A stretch of 64,000 bases of DNA. Origin: Gammaproteobacteria bacterium (GTDB taxonomy: Bacteria > Pseudomonadota > Gammaproteobacteria > Pseudomonadales > Azotimanducaceae). The translations under genes were made by a program, and so were the position numbers. The stretch covers positions 1 through 64,000 of the forward strand of contig SYFY01000191.1 in assembly GCA_005799745.1 (NCBI GenBank), in the 5' to 3' direction. The notes under the pieces were generated by a model, which saw only the letters and a program-made list of their open reading frames with translations, did not search any database and was not told the origin of the DNA. This document shows, piece after piece, positions 35,305-44,586 of this stretch; position 1 is the first letter of the stretch; every line of letters begins with the position of its first letter.

Positions 35305-36315
35305 TTATCGACGGTGTTTCAAGAACTCCGCGTTCACACAATTCTGCAACCGCCCCGTTGACAAGTACGTCAACGCAACCTCACCTGCCTTGAAGCGCAT
35401 ATCGTAAACACTCTCCGGCGTGAAGAACGCGGAGTGTGGCGTCAGTACAAGTCGGTGATCGATCCAGTCCTCATCGGCAGACCAGGCCCGAATCAACGGG
35501 TGATCGGGATTCGCAGGTTCTTCCGGCAATACATCCAGTCCTGCTGCTTGCACCGTGCCCGCCTTGAGCGCGTCATGCAGCGCGTCGAGATCAATAATCG
35601 GGCCACGCGCGGTGTTGACCAGAATGAGTCCAGGCTTACTTGCAGCCAGGACTTCGGCGTTGATGAGCTTGGTCGTACTCGGCGACAACGGTGCATGGAT
35701 GCTCACCACATCACTCATGCCGAAAAGTTCTTTCAACGAGTGCACTCGTTTCACACCGATAGACAGATCGGTACCGTTGGAAACAAAGGGATCGTAGAAC
35801 ACGACCTTCATTCCAAACGCCTTCGCCCGCAGCGCTGCGGCGGTTCCGATGCGCCCGAGACCAACAATTCCAAACGTGCAGACAGAGAGGCGTTTGCTGA
35901 AGGGGTTGAGTGCGGGTCGCCAGTTTTGACGAGGAGACTTCTTGAGTTCTCGTGTGTGGAAGGTGATGCCTTTCATCAGGTCCATCATCAACGCGATCGC
36001 GTGATCGGCCACTTCCTGAGTGCCGTAATCCGGGACGTTGCATACGGGAATGCCAAGATCTCCCCACGCTTTGAGGTCGATGTTGTCGAAACCAACGGCC
36101 GGCTTCACGAAGATGCGGCACTTGGTGAGTTGTTTGCGAACGGCATCATCCAGGTCGATGCCATTTACCAACGCATCTGCATTGCCCCAGACCCCCGCAG
36201 GAACCGCCTTCACCGAGTCAAAGAAGAGCGCTTCACCACCACTTTGCACACTTGCGAGCTCCGGAGCCCGATCGCCTGGCCAACGCATCACGGGCCATAA
36301 TATCTTGAACGTCAT
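35305..36315 (-). CDS. D-2-hydroxyacid dehydrogenase (CtBP-like)
   Basis: A 336-residue NAD-dependent dehydrogenase. It has the NAD motif FGIVGLGRIGTAAALRAKAFG, VVSIHAPLSPSTTKLI, LVNTARGPIIDLDALHDAL, the Glu of DVLPEEPANPDHP and the catalytic His in LTPHSAFFTPESV. The SAFFTPES end and the DHAIALMM motif place it near C-terminal-binding-protein-like dehydrogenases. It overlaps the upstream luciferase-like gene by ATGA, so the two form an operon. Substrate unknown. Confidence 0.9.
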   Translation of the reverse strand: MTFKILWPVMRWPGDRAPELASVQSGGEALFFDSVKAVPAGVWGNADALVNGIDLDDAVRKQLTKCRIFVKPAVGFDNIDLKAWGDLGIPVCNVPDYGTQEVADHAIALMMDLMKGITFHTRELKKSPRQNWRPALNPFSKRLSVCTFGIVGLGRIGTAAALRAKAFGMKVVFYDPFVSNGTDLSIGVKRVHSLKELFGMSDVVSIHAPLSPSTTKLINAEVLAASKPGLILVNTARGPIIDLDALHDALKAGTVQAAGLDVLPEEPANPDHPLIRAWSADEDWIDHRLVLTPHSAFFTPESVYDMRFKAGEVALTYLSTGRLQNCVNAEFLKHRR

Positions 36316-37247
36316 GAGTTTCTTCTCCTTTCAAGAACGGAAATTTGGTTGGCGAGAATGTCCGGCAACCGACTAACAGAACGACGCACGCGATCCATGT
36401 CCAGCCCCGGCAAACGCAAGCGTGTCGCCAGCAAATGTGTCATGCCGAGCACTTCCTGGTACTTCTGTACCTGGTCGCACACAAACGTGGGATCACCAAT
36501 GATCGCCCAGTCGTCCACATCACCGGCATCTCTAGCGCGAGGCCTTGGAACCTGAGCCAGTCGTGCCTTCAACGCGTCGGCCTCAGCGCGATCATCCGTC
36601 ACATAAACGGTTCGCATCACCGGCACACAGTCCACCTGATCTGCACCGGCCAGACGATGGCTTGCGTAGTTTTGTTCGAGTACTGCCAGGCTTTCCATCG
36701 GGGATGCCAAGTACGGAAGTTTCAATCGCCCAGCTTGTGCGAGTGCTTTGGGGCCAAATGCCGCTACCCAGATCGGGGGGTGCGGTCGTTGCAAGGGCTG
36801 TGGTGCGACGGTGATGCCTTGAGTGCCTTCAATCGCGACCGGCTCACCCAGCCACGCGCGTTTCATCAGATCCAGGGTCGCTGCAAAAATCTCGCGTTTC
36901 TCGCCTGGGATCACGTTGAAGGCTTTCAGCATGTCGGGTGCATATCCGCGCCCAACACCGAGAATGACGCGCCCTTCTGACAACTGATCGAGTACGGCAA
37001 CCTGTTCTGCGGCAAGTAACGGGTGACGAAGGGTAAGCAGATAACTCGTGGTTCCCAGTCGAATCGATGACGTCGCACCCGCGACCCCTGCGAGCAGCAT
37101 CAGCGGTTCTGGAATCGCACCCACATTGAAGTGATTTTCGGGCAGCCAGAACGACTCGTAACCGAGCTTCTCCGCGAACACCGCCTGTTCCTGGAGATTA
37201 CGTGCTCCGGGATTCGAAAAATCCCACGGTGTGAGTCCGAGATGCAC
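36312..37247 (-). CDS. LLM-class flavin-dependent oxidoreductase
   Basis: A 311-residue luciferase-like monooxygenase: FAEKLGYESFWLPENHF, SIRLGTTSYLLTLRHPLLAAEQ, DQLSEGRVILGVGRGYAPD, PHPPIWVAAFGPKALAQAG and VDDWAIIGDPTFVCDQVQKY. It uses FMNH2 or F420 supplied by a partner; no reductase partner is adjacent. Start is GTG at 37247. The downstream hydroxyacid dehydrogenase overlaps its stop. A tandem 16-base repeat lies directly upstream in its leader. Confidence 0.9.
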   Translation of the reverse strand: MHLGLTPWDFSNPGARNLQEQAVFAEKLGYESFWLPENHFNVGAIPEPLMLLAGVAGATSSIRLGTTSYLLTLRHPLLAAEQVAVLDQLSEGRVILGVGRGYAPDMLKAFNVIPGEKREIFAATLDLMKRAWLGEPVAIEGTQGITVAPQPLQRPHPPIWVAAFGPKALAQAGRLKLPYLASPMESLAVLEQNYASHRLAGADQVDCVPVMRTVYVTDDRAEADALKARLAQVPRPRARDAGDVDDWAIIGDPTFVCDQVQKYQEVLGMTHLLATRLRLPGLDMDRVRRSVSRLPDILANQISVLERRRNS

Positions 37248-37267
37248 TGGCCCTAACCCCTCGCTTG

Positions 37268-37315
37268 CTCGTTCTGTCTATGACTCGTTCTGTCTATGCC
37301 TCGTTCTGTGTATGA
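37268..37315. repeat. 16-bp tandem repeat, three copies
   Basis: Three adjacent 16-base units: CTCGTTCTGTCTATGA, CTCGTTCTGTCTATGC and CTCGTTCTGTGTATGA, differing at one or two positions. They occupy the leader of the LLM oxidoreductase gene (minus strand) in the 157-base gap to the divergent TIR-like gene. The rest of that gap holds nothing I can identify beyond a weak GCCGG/CCGGC inverted repeat. Confidence 0.85.
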
Positions 37316-37404
37316 ACTGCGGCAATCGAATGCCGCCGGCATTGCCGACCGGCAGGATTATGCCTCGGGCCTGACGACGCCGCGAAAAAAGCTAACCTTG
37401 GTGC

Positions 37405-38148
37405 ATGACCTGGTTGATCTACCACTCGCCTGAAGACGCGCACCTGGTGCGGCCACTGCACCGTTTCCTGTAACTCTCAGGGCTCAATTGCACCTGTCAT
37501 GAAAAACCGGTCTACGCACCGTTCGATGGTGTGCTGGTGGTCTGTGGGGAATCATTTGAGACCCAAGAGTGGTTGAAACGGGTCGTTCAGGAAGAAGCCG
37601 AAGCGATCTTGGTGCTGCTTGCTCCGGTCGACTTTGATGTGCATCCACGAACAGCAATAGACCTATGCAACTGGCCGTCGAGGACCGCAGATAAAACGCT
37701 TGTCACCTTGGTGGATTCGCTGAAAAAAGGTCGGCACGGCACATTTGAGGCCGCCTCGCGACCTCAGCCTCCCACAACAGCGGCGCCATCGTGGTTTAGC
37801 GAAAATCGAACGGGGGTGATTTTACTGCTCGCGGTGCTCGCAGGTCCCGTAGCTCTGGTTTCAGTCGCGCCTCAGCAGGTTGCACCCACGCCACGTGCCG
37901 AAGCCACAGTAACCGCGCAACCACAGAGAACGCTCACGGCTTCGCGAACAAATGCTGACGGGACGGACAAGCGCCAACCAACGATCCACAATGTTGAAGA
38001 ACGCCACGAACCAGAATCGAGCAATGAGGAAGGATATCCAGCGATCATTCCTGATACGGGTTGCAATGGTGAGTTTGGATTCGGCTGCACGATCTTTTCT
38101 TGTGACAAGACACTCCACACAGAACGGCCGGCGTTCGCTTCTCAGTGA
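37405..38148 (+). pseudogene. TIR-like domain protein with membrane segment, interrupted by TAA
   Basis: A single frame of 247 codons from ATG 37405 to TGA 38146-38148, broken by TAA at 37471-37473. The start MTWLIYHSPEDAHLVRPL, then LSGLNCTCHEKPV, FDGVLVVCGESF and AILVLLAPVDFD, follow the strand-helix rhythm of a TIR-like domain (about 105 residues). After a linker comes a membrane helix (TGVILLLAVLAGPVALVSV) and a low-complexity polar tail. CAA to TAA (Gln) would explain the stop. The TIR assignment rests on pattern only; the usual catalytic Glu is not obvious. No defence genes are adjacent. Confidence 0.5.
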
Positions 38149-38150
38149 CG

Positions 38151-40490
38151 CTATTTGAGAACACCGGCTGCATCGAGTGCCGCAACTTTCTCGGCGCTGT
38201 AGCCCAGAACCCCGGTTAGCACCTCAGCGTTGTCCACACCAAACCAAGGAGCGACTTCCGGCGCCTTCGCCCGCGTTCGCGACAGGATCAGTCGGGTGCT
38301 CTCCACATAGGCGCCTTCATGACGGTTGTGGCTCACAGGAAGAAAGTGTTCACGGTGTTGAAGCTGTGGGTCATCAAAAAGCTGATGCGTATCGAGCACC
38401 CGATGCGCAGGTATTCCCGTAGCCTGTAATCGACTTTCGAGCAGAAGCCCATCAGCATCGATGCTCCAGGCTTCAATGGCAGTTTCGATTTCATCCTCGC
38501 GAGCGCGGCGTGCATTGTGATCAAGTGCACGCAAAAAACGCAGCGTCGGATCGGCGGAGAGATCACAGAATCGTATCCACTCCTGGTCACTGCGAATCGA
38601 CAGCGCGATCCACTGATCATCACCCTGCACCGGGAAAACACCTTGCGGAACACACCGCGGATCCCGATTACCATCGGCAGTGTTCACCTTTCCTGTCGCG
38701 AAGTACCGCGCACATTCTGCACCTAGGAAATTGAGTGACGCTTCCGCTTGCGCCATGTCGATAAACTGCCCTTCTCCGGTTCGACGTTGGTGGTCGAGCG
38801 CACGTATTAACGCGAGCGCATTAAAACGAACCGCAAGGAAATCCGTATAAGGACCAAAACACCCGGTGGGTGCTTCTCCCGGCCAGCCGGCGAGGCCATG
38901 AAACCCACTCACCGCTGCGGCAAGATTGCCGTAACCTGCATAGCCGCTGAAGGCACCCGTTTGCCCGAGTAGACAACTCGACACCAATATGGCGCGCGGA
39001 TTGATGCGTTGAATGTCGTCGTACCCCAAACCCATCCGCGCAATCGCGCCTGGCGCAAAACTCTCCGTCACCACGTCCGCCCAGCGAACGAGGTCGTAAA
39101 GCACCTCACGAGCCTCTGGTAACCCCAGGTTGAGCGAGAGGTTGAGTTTGTTGGTATTGGTGGTGTGGTGGGCAGCAGCGTTCTCGGGATCTGTCACCGC
39201 ACCGTAATACGGCGGCACATTGCGGATCATGTCCACACGTGTAGATGACTCCACATGAATCACGGTTGCGCCATAGTCCGCCAACATGCGCGTTGAACCA
39301 GGACCAGCAACTACCCAGAAGAGATCGAGGACTTTGACGCCTGCAAAAGGAAGTGCGGCATTAACTGGATTTGGCGTCGGATGCGTTTCACGCACCTTCC
39401 ATTCGGAGCCGTCGCTGCGAGTGAGTGGCAACGCTGACTTTGACAAGCGCGCAAACGGACCAAGCCGCCGCTCACCAAATCGTTTGATGACCAGTTCCCG
39501 CTCATGCGCATGGCGGCTCTCAAGAATATCCGCAACGGACAAGACCGGTGCGACTAACAACCGCCGCTCTACCGCGATTTCCATCAATTCAGCCTTGCTG
39601 AATCGCGCGATCGCAGCGGCCAGCCCTTCCTGAATCGGCGCCCACTGCTCAGCAGTAATCGCTCCTGTCACCATCCGCATGGCGGATTGGCCCCAGGGTT
39701 GGCCGAGCAGCGACGCGTCCAAAAAGCCCAGCTCATGCAACCATTCAGTGAGCCGCACCATGAACGCGTGCAGCGGCGGCAGGATGCCTTGCAGCACCAC
39801 AACATGACCGTCTGCAGCTTCATAAAGGCTGCGTAGCCGAACCTGACCGATCTGTTGCCCCGCTGCGGCACGCACCGCCTTGGGTTGTCCAGTGGGTTTG
39901 TCGAGTGCTCGGCTGAGCAGAGCAAAGGTGGTGCTTTCCTGTGCGCTCACATCGATGTGTTGGCCTAAACCGGAAAGTTCGCGCTCAGCCAATCCGATGT
40001 GTACACCGACGGCCGCATCCGCAGCCGCATGGTGAAACGCCTGCGGTGCACCGATTCGAAGAGGGGCACGATCGGGTGATCCGGATAGGTAGAGAAATCC
40101 GGACGCGGCAGAGGCGACCAAGTCAGTAGTTACATAACCCGCTTTGGGGCCTTCGCAGCCAAATCCGGTGATCGACACGTGTATCAAACGTGGAAATCGG
40201 AGCGCCAGCACCTCCCGTGAAACACCAATGACCTGGTCAAAGGCCCGTCCCAACGATTCGATAAGCACATCTGTGTGCGTGAGTTTGTCAAACAGCGCGG
40301 ATTTGTCTGACTGCCAATCGAATACCCGAGAGAACTTCCCGTTCGCATATGCACTTCGCCAGTAAGGATCGACAGAGGACGTACTAGGCAGTTCCCACTG
40401 GTGCACATCTGCACCCATGTCGGCGAGTAGCTGCCCTGTTAACCATGCCTCTGGTGCCGACAGGTCCAGTACGCGAACATGACTACTCAT
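38151..40490 (-). CDS. Double-length CaiB/BaiF CoA transferase (two fused units)
   Basis: A 779-residue protein made of two consecutive class III CoA-transferase units. The first (about residues 1-370) has LTGQLLADMGADVHQWE and SITGFGCEGPKAGY; the second (about 385-779) has VLDLFWVVAGPGSTRMLADY, ESFAPGAIARMGLGYDDI and LLGQTGAFSGYAGYGNLAAA. At the position of the catalytic Asp both halves have Glu (IDVSAQES and IDMAQAEA). Family enzymes are normally interlocked dimers, so the fusion may form the dimer in one chain. ATG at 40490 overlaps the upstream gene by eight bases. Confidence 0.88.
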   Translation of the reverse strand: MSSHVRVLDLSAPEAWLTGQLLADMGADVHQWELPSTSSVDPYWRSAYANGKFSRVFDWQSDKSALFDKLTHTDVLIESLGRAFDQVIGVSREVLALRFPRLIHVSITGFGCEGPKAGYVTTDLVASAASGFLYLSGSPDRAPLRIGAPQAFHHAAADAAVGVHIGLAERELSGLGQHIDVSAQESTTFALLSRALDKPTGQPKAVRAAAGQQIGQVRLRSLYEAADGHVVVLQGILPPLHAFMVRLTEWLHELGFLDASLLGQPWGQSAMRMVTGAITAEQWAPIQEGLAAAIARFSKAELMEIAVERRLLVAPVLSVADILESRHAHERELVIKRFGERRLGPFARLSKSALPLTRSDGSEWKVRETHPTPNPVNAALPFAGVKVLDLFWVVAGPGSTRMLADYGATVIHVESSTRVDMIRNVPPYYGAVTDPENAAAHHTTNTNKLNLSLNLGLPEAREVLYDLVRWADVVTESFAPGAIARMGLGYDDIQRINPRAILVSSCLLGQTGAFSGYAGYGNLAAAVSGFHGLAGWPGEAPTGCFGPYTDFLAVRFNALALIRALDHQRRTGEGQFIDMAQAEASLNFLGAECARYFATGKVNTADGNRDPRCVPQGVFPVQGDDQWIALSIRSDQEWIRFCDLSADPTLRFLRALDHNARRAREDEIETAIEAWSIDADGLLLESRLQATGIPAHRVLDTHQLFDDPQLQHREHFLPVSHNRHEGAYVESTRLILSRTRAKAPEVAPWFGVDNAEVLTGVLGYSAEKVAALDAAGVLK

Positions 40491-41379
40491 CTGTTTGCCC
40501 CTCCGATTCCTCGCGTGAACTTGAGGGCAGCCCCCGCAGATGCGCCAGCAGCTGCAACGTTGCAGACACCGCAGCAGCATGCCTTGCAGCCGCGAAGTCG
40601 AGATACAACGGATCATCGTCGAGCAGCACACACCGACCGCCATCACCGCACTCAAACTCAATATCATGACCGAAGTTGTTTCCAGCCGGTCCGTAGTCAC
40701 CAAATTCACCGTCAGTGTCGGCAAACTGCCAGAACGCTTCCCAGCTGACGTTCATTCCGGGAATCGGCTCTCGGACACGACCACGCGTATCTTCAGCAAT
40801 AACATGGAGCATCTGATTAAGGTCCGGCTCCGCATCGCTGATGTGACGGCAGGGATCACCGAGCGCTGCAAGAATTCGAGCCTCATCGGGTTCGACTACA
40901 TCAAAACGATCGGAGAACGACATCCGCCACAACCGATTGGTATACACCGGCACCACCCGCTGTGGCGTGGTCACGTGGTGCAGATAGAAATTCACTGCGC
41001 CGTGGGCTTCAAGTTGGTCAACCTCGGAGTCACCTGCATCAAGTGCATCAACCAGGCTTTCGTAGTGCTCGTTAAACCGTGTATCCACCAGGCCGCCGAG
41101 TACGCGCCCTGAATAGTCTGCCGGTGCGTAGTAGTTCCATCGAAACATACGCACAAACGCGCTGCGATCCGCCATGTCGACGGTCGCGCGCGCGAGATAT
41201 CTGACCTGCAACGCGGTGAGCGGGGTTTCTCCTGATGCTTCAGCACACTGGTTGAACAGCCTTGCCGCCAGAAACGTCATCGACTGGTGCGTGGAGGCTG
41301 GATAGGCCCAGGCTGACATGCTGGAAGTTGTCAGCGCGATCAACAGAAGAGGCTTAAACCAAACGTTCAACACATTCAT
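40483..41379 (-). CDS. Secreted hypothetical protein, possibly S1/P1 nuclease or phospholipase C-like
   Basis: A 298-residue protein with a clear signal peptide ending SMSAWA before YPASTHQSMTFLAARL. Scattered His and Asp residues (THQS, DMADRS, EAHGAVNFYLHHV, FGHDIEFE) recall the three-zinc S1/P1 nuclease and phospholipase C fold, but the match is too weak to name. Two Cys pairs may form disulfides. The end is acidic and polar. It overlaps folK upstream by 26 bases and the CoA transferase downstream by eight, so the three are co-transcribed. Confidence 0.65.
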   Translation of the reverse strand: MNVLNVWFKPLLLIALTTSSMSAWAYPASTHQSMTFLAARLFNQCAEASGETPLTALQVRYLARATVDMADRSAFVRMFRWNYYAPADYSGRVLGGLVDTRFNEHYESLVDALDAGDSEVDQLEAHGAVNFYLHHVTTPQRVVPVYTNRLWRMSFSDRFDVVEPDEARILAALGDPCRHISDAEPDLNQMLHVIAEDTRGRVREPIPGMNVSWEAFWQFADTDGEFGDYGPAGNNFGHDIEFECGDGGRCVLLDDDPLYLDFAAARHAAAVSATLQLLAHLRGLPSSSREESEGQTDE

Positions 41380-41869
41380 CGGTATCCAACTTGGCGAGCA
41401 GTTCGCTGACCGTCATTTGTGTTCCCGGCCAAACGTGATCAGGAGCGATTTCTGCGAGAGGTACCAGGACAAAGGCTCTTTGCGTGACTCGAGCATGAGG
41501 AAGGGTGAACTCTGCCGTGTTGCGTTGCTCATTCCCGAAAGTCAGCACATCCACATCGAGTGGTCGTGGAGCATTACGTTGCCAAACACCACCACGCCCG
41601 AAACTTCGTTCGAGCGCTTTCACTTCCCGCAGCAGTTGCTCTGGCGTCAACCCTTCGACTGCATTGAAGGCCACCGCTGCATTGATGAAATCAGCGCTAT
41701 CTGGTGGGCAATCAACAGGAGACGTGCGATAGATCGACGACATCCGGTATCCATCCCGTGCGAATGTTCGAAGTGATTCAAACGCTGCATGCACGATGTC
41801 CACGCAGCTGCCGCCTGCCCACGGCAGATTGCTGCCAATCCCGATGAGAACGAGCGACGATCGGTTCAT
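41354..41869 (-). CDS. folK: HPPK, dihydropteridine pyrophosphokinase
   Basis: FolK transfers pyrophosphate from ATP to 6-hydroxymethyl-dihydropterin in folate synthesis. The 171-residue product has LIGIGSNLPWAGG near the N-terminus, YRTSPVDCPPDSADFINAAV, and the hallmark RNAPRPLDVDVLTFG followed by LPHARVTQRAFVLVPLAEIA. No folB or folP is next to it; instead a secreted protein and a CoA transferase follow, an unusual setting. Confidence 0.94.
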   Translation of the reverse strand: MNRSSLVLIGIGSNLPWAGGSCVDIVHAAFESLRTFARDGYRMSSIYRTSPVDCPPDSADFINAAVAFNAVEGLTPEQLLREVKALERSFGRGGVWQRNAPRPLDVDVLTFGNEQRNTAEFTLPHARVTQRAFVLVPLAEIAPDHVWPGTQMTVSELLAKLDTDECVERLV

Positions 41870-42011
41870 GGGACGATGTTATCAGTTTGACGACATTGGC
41901 CAGTGCTGACTTTCATGATCGCGTAGCGGCTGACGAGTCATGCTGTAGTAAATCCACAGGGCCTTTGGCACACTCCCGGGCAACTTGAATACATACCATC
42001 CGGGGGAAGTG

Positions 42012-43094
42012 ATGAAGGCTGCCGTTCTGCGTGAAGTCAACAAGCCGCTATCCATCGAGAACATCAGCCATGGCAAGCCTGGCCCACGAGAAGTGCTGGT
42101 GCGCACGGTGGCTGCCGGTGTTTGTCACAGTGATCTCCATTTCCAAAACGGCGCCTATCCGTACCCGTTACCTGCTGTGCTCGGTCATGAAAGTGCCGGT
42201 GTCGTGGAAGCCGTTGGCGCAGACGTGCGGTATGTGAAGAAAGGCGATCACGTCATCACCTGTCTGTCCGCATTCTGCGGTCACTGTGAACAATGCCTCA
42301 CCGGCCACTTGTCGCTCTGCCAGGAGCCCGAGCTGCAGCGTGACGCGACTCAAGAGCCGCGGCTCGGAAACAAGGCTGCGCCGATCGCCCAGTTCCTGAA
42401 CCTCTCCTCCTTCGCTGAATACATGCTGGTGCACGAACATACCATCGCCAAAATTCGTCCAGATATGCCTCTGGATCGAGCGGCGTTGATCGGTTGTGGC
42501 GTGACCACGGGTGTGGGTGCCGTCATTCACACCGCCAAGGTCGAGCCGGGTGCGACAGTCGCAGTGATCGGTTGTGGTGGGGTAGGTCTCTCCGCCATCA
42601 ACGGTGCTGCGATCGCGGGTGCTTCACGCATCATCGCCGTCGATATGGTGCCGGCAAAACTCGATCTGGCCCGTAAGTTCGGCGCCACCGACACGGTCAA
42701 TGCGAAGGACGTAGACGCCATCGAAGCGGTCCGCGAAATGACCAGTGGAGGCGTGCACTACTCCTTCGAAGCCATCGGTCTTAAGAAGACTGCAGAACAA
42801 GCCTTCAAGATGTTGCGTCGCGGCGGTACCGCCACGGTCATTGGCATGATTCCTGTCGGCACGATGGTCGAACTGCACGGTCCGGAATTCCTGCAAGAGC
42901 GCAGGATGCAAGGCTCGAATATGGGTTCAAACCGCTTCCGGGTGGACATGCCGCGATTCGTCGAGTTCTACCTGCAAGGTCGCCTGCACCTCGATGACCT
43001 GATCTCCCGTCGCATCAAACTGGAAGACGTCAACGACGGTCTGAACGCGCTGTACACCGGTGAGGTCGCTCGTTCGGTGATCATGTTCGAGTAA
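42012..43094 (+). CDS. Zinc-dependent alcohol dehydrogenase
   Basis: A 360-residue medium-chain dehydrogenase. Catalytic zinc ligands lie in GVCHSDLHF and GHESAGVVE, the structural-zinc loop is CGHCEQCLTGHLSLC, and the NAD fold has VAVIGCGGVGLSAINGAAIAG. It resembles the class III/aryl-alcohol group and oxidises an alcohol or formaldehyde-glutathione-like adduct; specificity cannot be read. ATG at 42012 has GGGGGA upstream. It ends at a strong hairpin convergent with degQ. Confidence 0.92.
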   Translation: MKAAVLREVNKPLSIENISHGKPGPREVLVRTVAAGVCHSDLHFQNGAYPYPLPAVLGHESAGVVEAVGADVRYVKKGDHVITCLSAFCGHCEQCLTGHLSLCQEPELQRDATQEPRLGNKAAPIAQFLNLSSFAEYMLVHEHTIAKIRPDMPLDRAALIGCGVTTGVGAVIHTAKVEPGATVAVIGCGGVGLSAINGAAIAGASRIIAVDMVPAKLDLARKFGATDTVNAKDVDAIEAVREMTSGGVHYSFEAIGLKKTAEQAFKMLRRGGTATVIGMIPVGTMVELHGPEFLQERRMQGSNMGSNRFRVDMPRFVEFYLQGRLHLDDLISRRIKLEDVNDGLNALYTGEVARSVIMFE

Positions 43095-43105
43095 CGCGCT
43101 CGCGG

Positions 43106-43147
43106 GGGCTGCTTCACACTCAACTTCGCCCTTTGCGGAAGCAGCCC
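43106..43147. terminator. Long-stem hairpin between convergent genes
   Basis: GGGCTGCTTC (43106-43115) and GAAGCAGCCC (43138-43147) are a perfect 10-bp stem around a 22-base loop, in the gap between the alcohol dehydrogenase and the convergent protease gene. It has no T run. It probably ends both transcripts. Confidence 0.6.
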
Positions 43148-43159
43148 ACACAACGCGCC

Positions 43160-44572
43160 TCAGCGAATCATGAGGTAACCGAATTCACTGTTGCGAAGCA
43201 CGTGCAGCATCAGCTGTTGATTCTTGTTAGCGATGACCTCACGCAACGCCTCGATATTCTTAACCGACTTCCGGTTGGCACCCACGATGATGTCGCCCTG
43301 ACGTAAACCCGCCACCGCCGCGGGGCTATCAACCGCAATACCGATGATGAGAACACCCGCACTACCCGACGGGTCTTCCGACTGGCGGAAATTCTGCAAC
43401 TGAACGTTCCGTAGCTTCACGCTCAACACCTGGCCTGCGATCTTCTCGCCATCCCAGGCATCAAGTGCCAGGATGAGTGAACGGCTCTGGCCACCTCGCA
43501 GTACATTGACCGGAAGTTTGCCACCTGCAAACACCACCGCTTCCTGAGAACGGTAATCGCCGATTTTGTCGATCTTGCGATCACCCAGTTGCACGATGAC
43601 ATCACCCGGCTGGACTCCAGCACGACCGGCGGGACTGTCAGCGTCGACCTGCACCACCACCACCCCTTCTTTGCGAGAGGCGCCAAAAGCTTCGGCCAAT
43701 TCAGCGGTAAGCCCCTGAACCTCAAGGCCGACATAACCTCGCCGAACCTTGCCAAAGGCAACGAGCTGTGTGAGTACCGCTTTTACCATGTTGGCAGGGA
43801 TCGCAAAGCCGATGCCGACGTTGCCACCACTCGGCGCAAAGATCGCCGTGTTGATACCCACGAGCTTCCCTGACAAATCCACCAACGCACCCCCCGAGTT
43901 ACCAGGGTTGATGGGGGCATCGGTCTGTATAAAGTCCTCGAAGCCTTCGATTCCGAGGCCACTTCGACCCAGCGCACTAACAATGCCACTGGTGACCGTC
44001 TGGTTAAGACCAAAGGGATTGCCGATGGCCACAACAAAGTCACCCACACGTAGACGCCCGGAGTCGGCGAATTGAATCGCCTTCAACCCTTTGGGATCCA
44101 CGCGCACCACCGCAAGATCGACTTGTGAATCACGACCAACCAACGTCGCGTTCATCACTCGGCCGTCAGAGAACCCGACCGTGATTTCATCAGCACCTTC
44201 AATCACGTGATTGTTGGTGACGATGTATCCCTGCGCCGCATCAATCACCACCCCGGAGCCTGCGCTCTGGGTTCGCCGCCGTTGTTGTGGCGCACCGGGT
44301 ACACCAAAGAATCGTCGGAAGAAGGGGTCATCCAGTAGCGGGTTGCGACGTTCTTGAACGGTCGTAAACGTCGCGATGTTCACTACCGACGGATTCACCC
44401 GTTCCAGCATCGGTGCGAGGCTGGGTAACGGTTGACCCTCTGCATTCGTCAACGGCAGTGCAGCGTGTGCAGACAGGATGGAAAACAACATCGACAACAC
44501 ACACAGCAACAATGCAGGCTGGCTGCCTGCTCGGGTTGGCGTCTCCAAACGACGCGAATCCCTGAGTTTCAT
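43160..44572 (-). CDS. degQ: Do-type periplasmic serine protease with two PDZ domains
   Basis: A 470-residue HtrA-family protease and chaperone. Signal peptide ends near LSAHAA; the protease domain has the triad His in IVTNNHVIEGADE, Asp in SQVDLAVVRVD and Ser in DAPINPGNSGGALVD; two PDZ domains follow, the first starting RRGYVGLEVQGL and the second LIIGIAVDSPAAVAGL. It degrades misfolded periplasmic proteins, comparable to DegQ or MucD. ATG 44572 is preferred since the longer frame runs into the regulator gene. A response regulator precedes it by 14 bases. Confidence 0.94.
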   Translation of the reverse strand: MKLRDSRRLETPTRAGSQPALLLCVLSMLFSILSAHAALPLTNAEGQPLPSLAPMLERVNPSVVNIATFTTVQERRNPLLDDPFFRRFFGVPGAPQQRRRTQSAGSGVVIDAAQGYIVTNNHVIEGADEITVGFSDGRVMNATLVGRDSQVDLAVVRVDPKGLKAIQFADSGRLRVGDFVVAIGNPFGLNQTVTSGIVSALGRSGLGIEGFEDFIQTDAPINPGNSGGALVDLSGKLVGINTAIFAPSGGNVGIGFAIPANMVKAVLTQLVAFGKVRRGYVGLEVQGLTAELAEAFGASRKEGVVVVQVDADSPAGRAGVQPGDVIVQLGDRKIDKIGDYRSQEAVVFAGGKLPVNVLRGGQSRSLILALDAWDGEKIAGQVLSVKLRNVQLQNFRQSEDPSGSAGVLIIGIAVDSPAAVAGLRQGDIIVGANRKSVKNIEALREVIANKNQQLMLHVLRNSEFGYLMIR

Positions 44573-44586
44573 GAAGTAGACCTCTC

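Noticed and set aside
35434-36300. 288-codon plus-strand frame opposite the hydroxyacid dehydrogenase
   Set aside because: Long open frame caused by the codon bias of the real gene, which has all dehydrogenase motifs on the minus strand.
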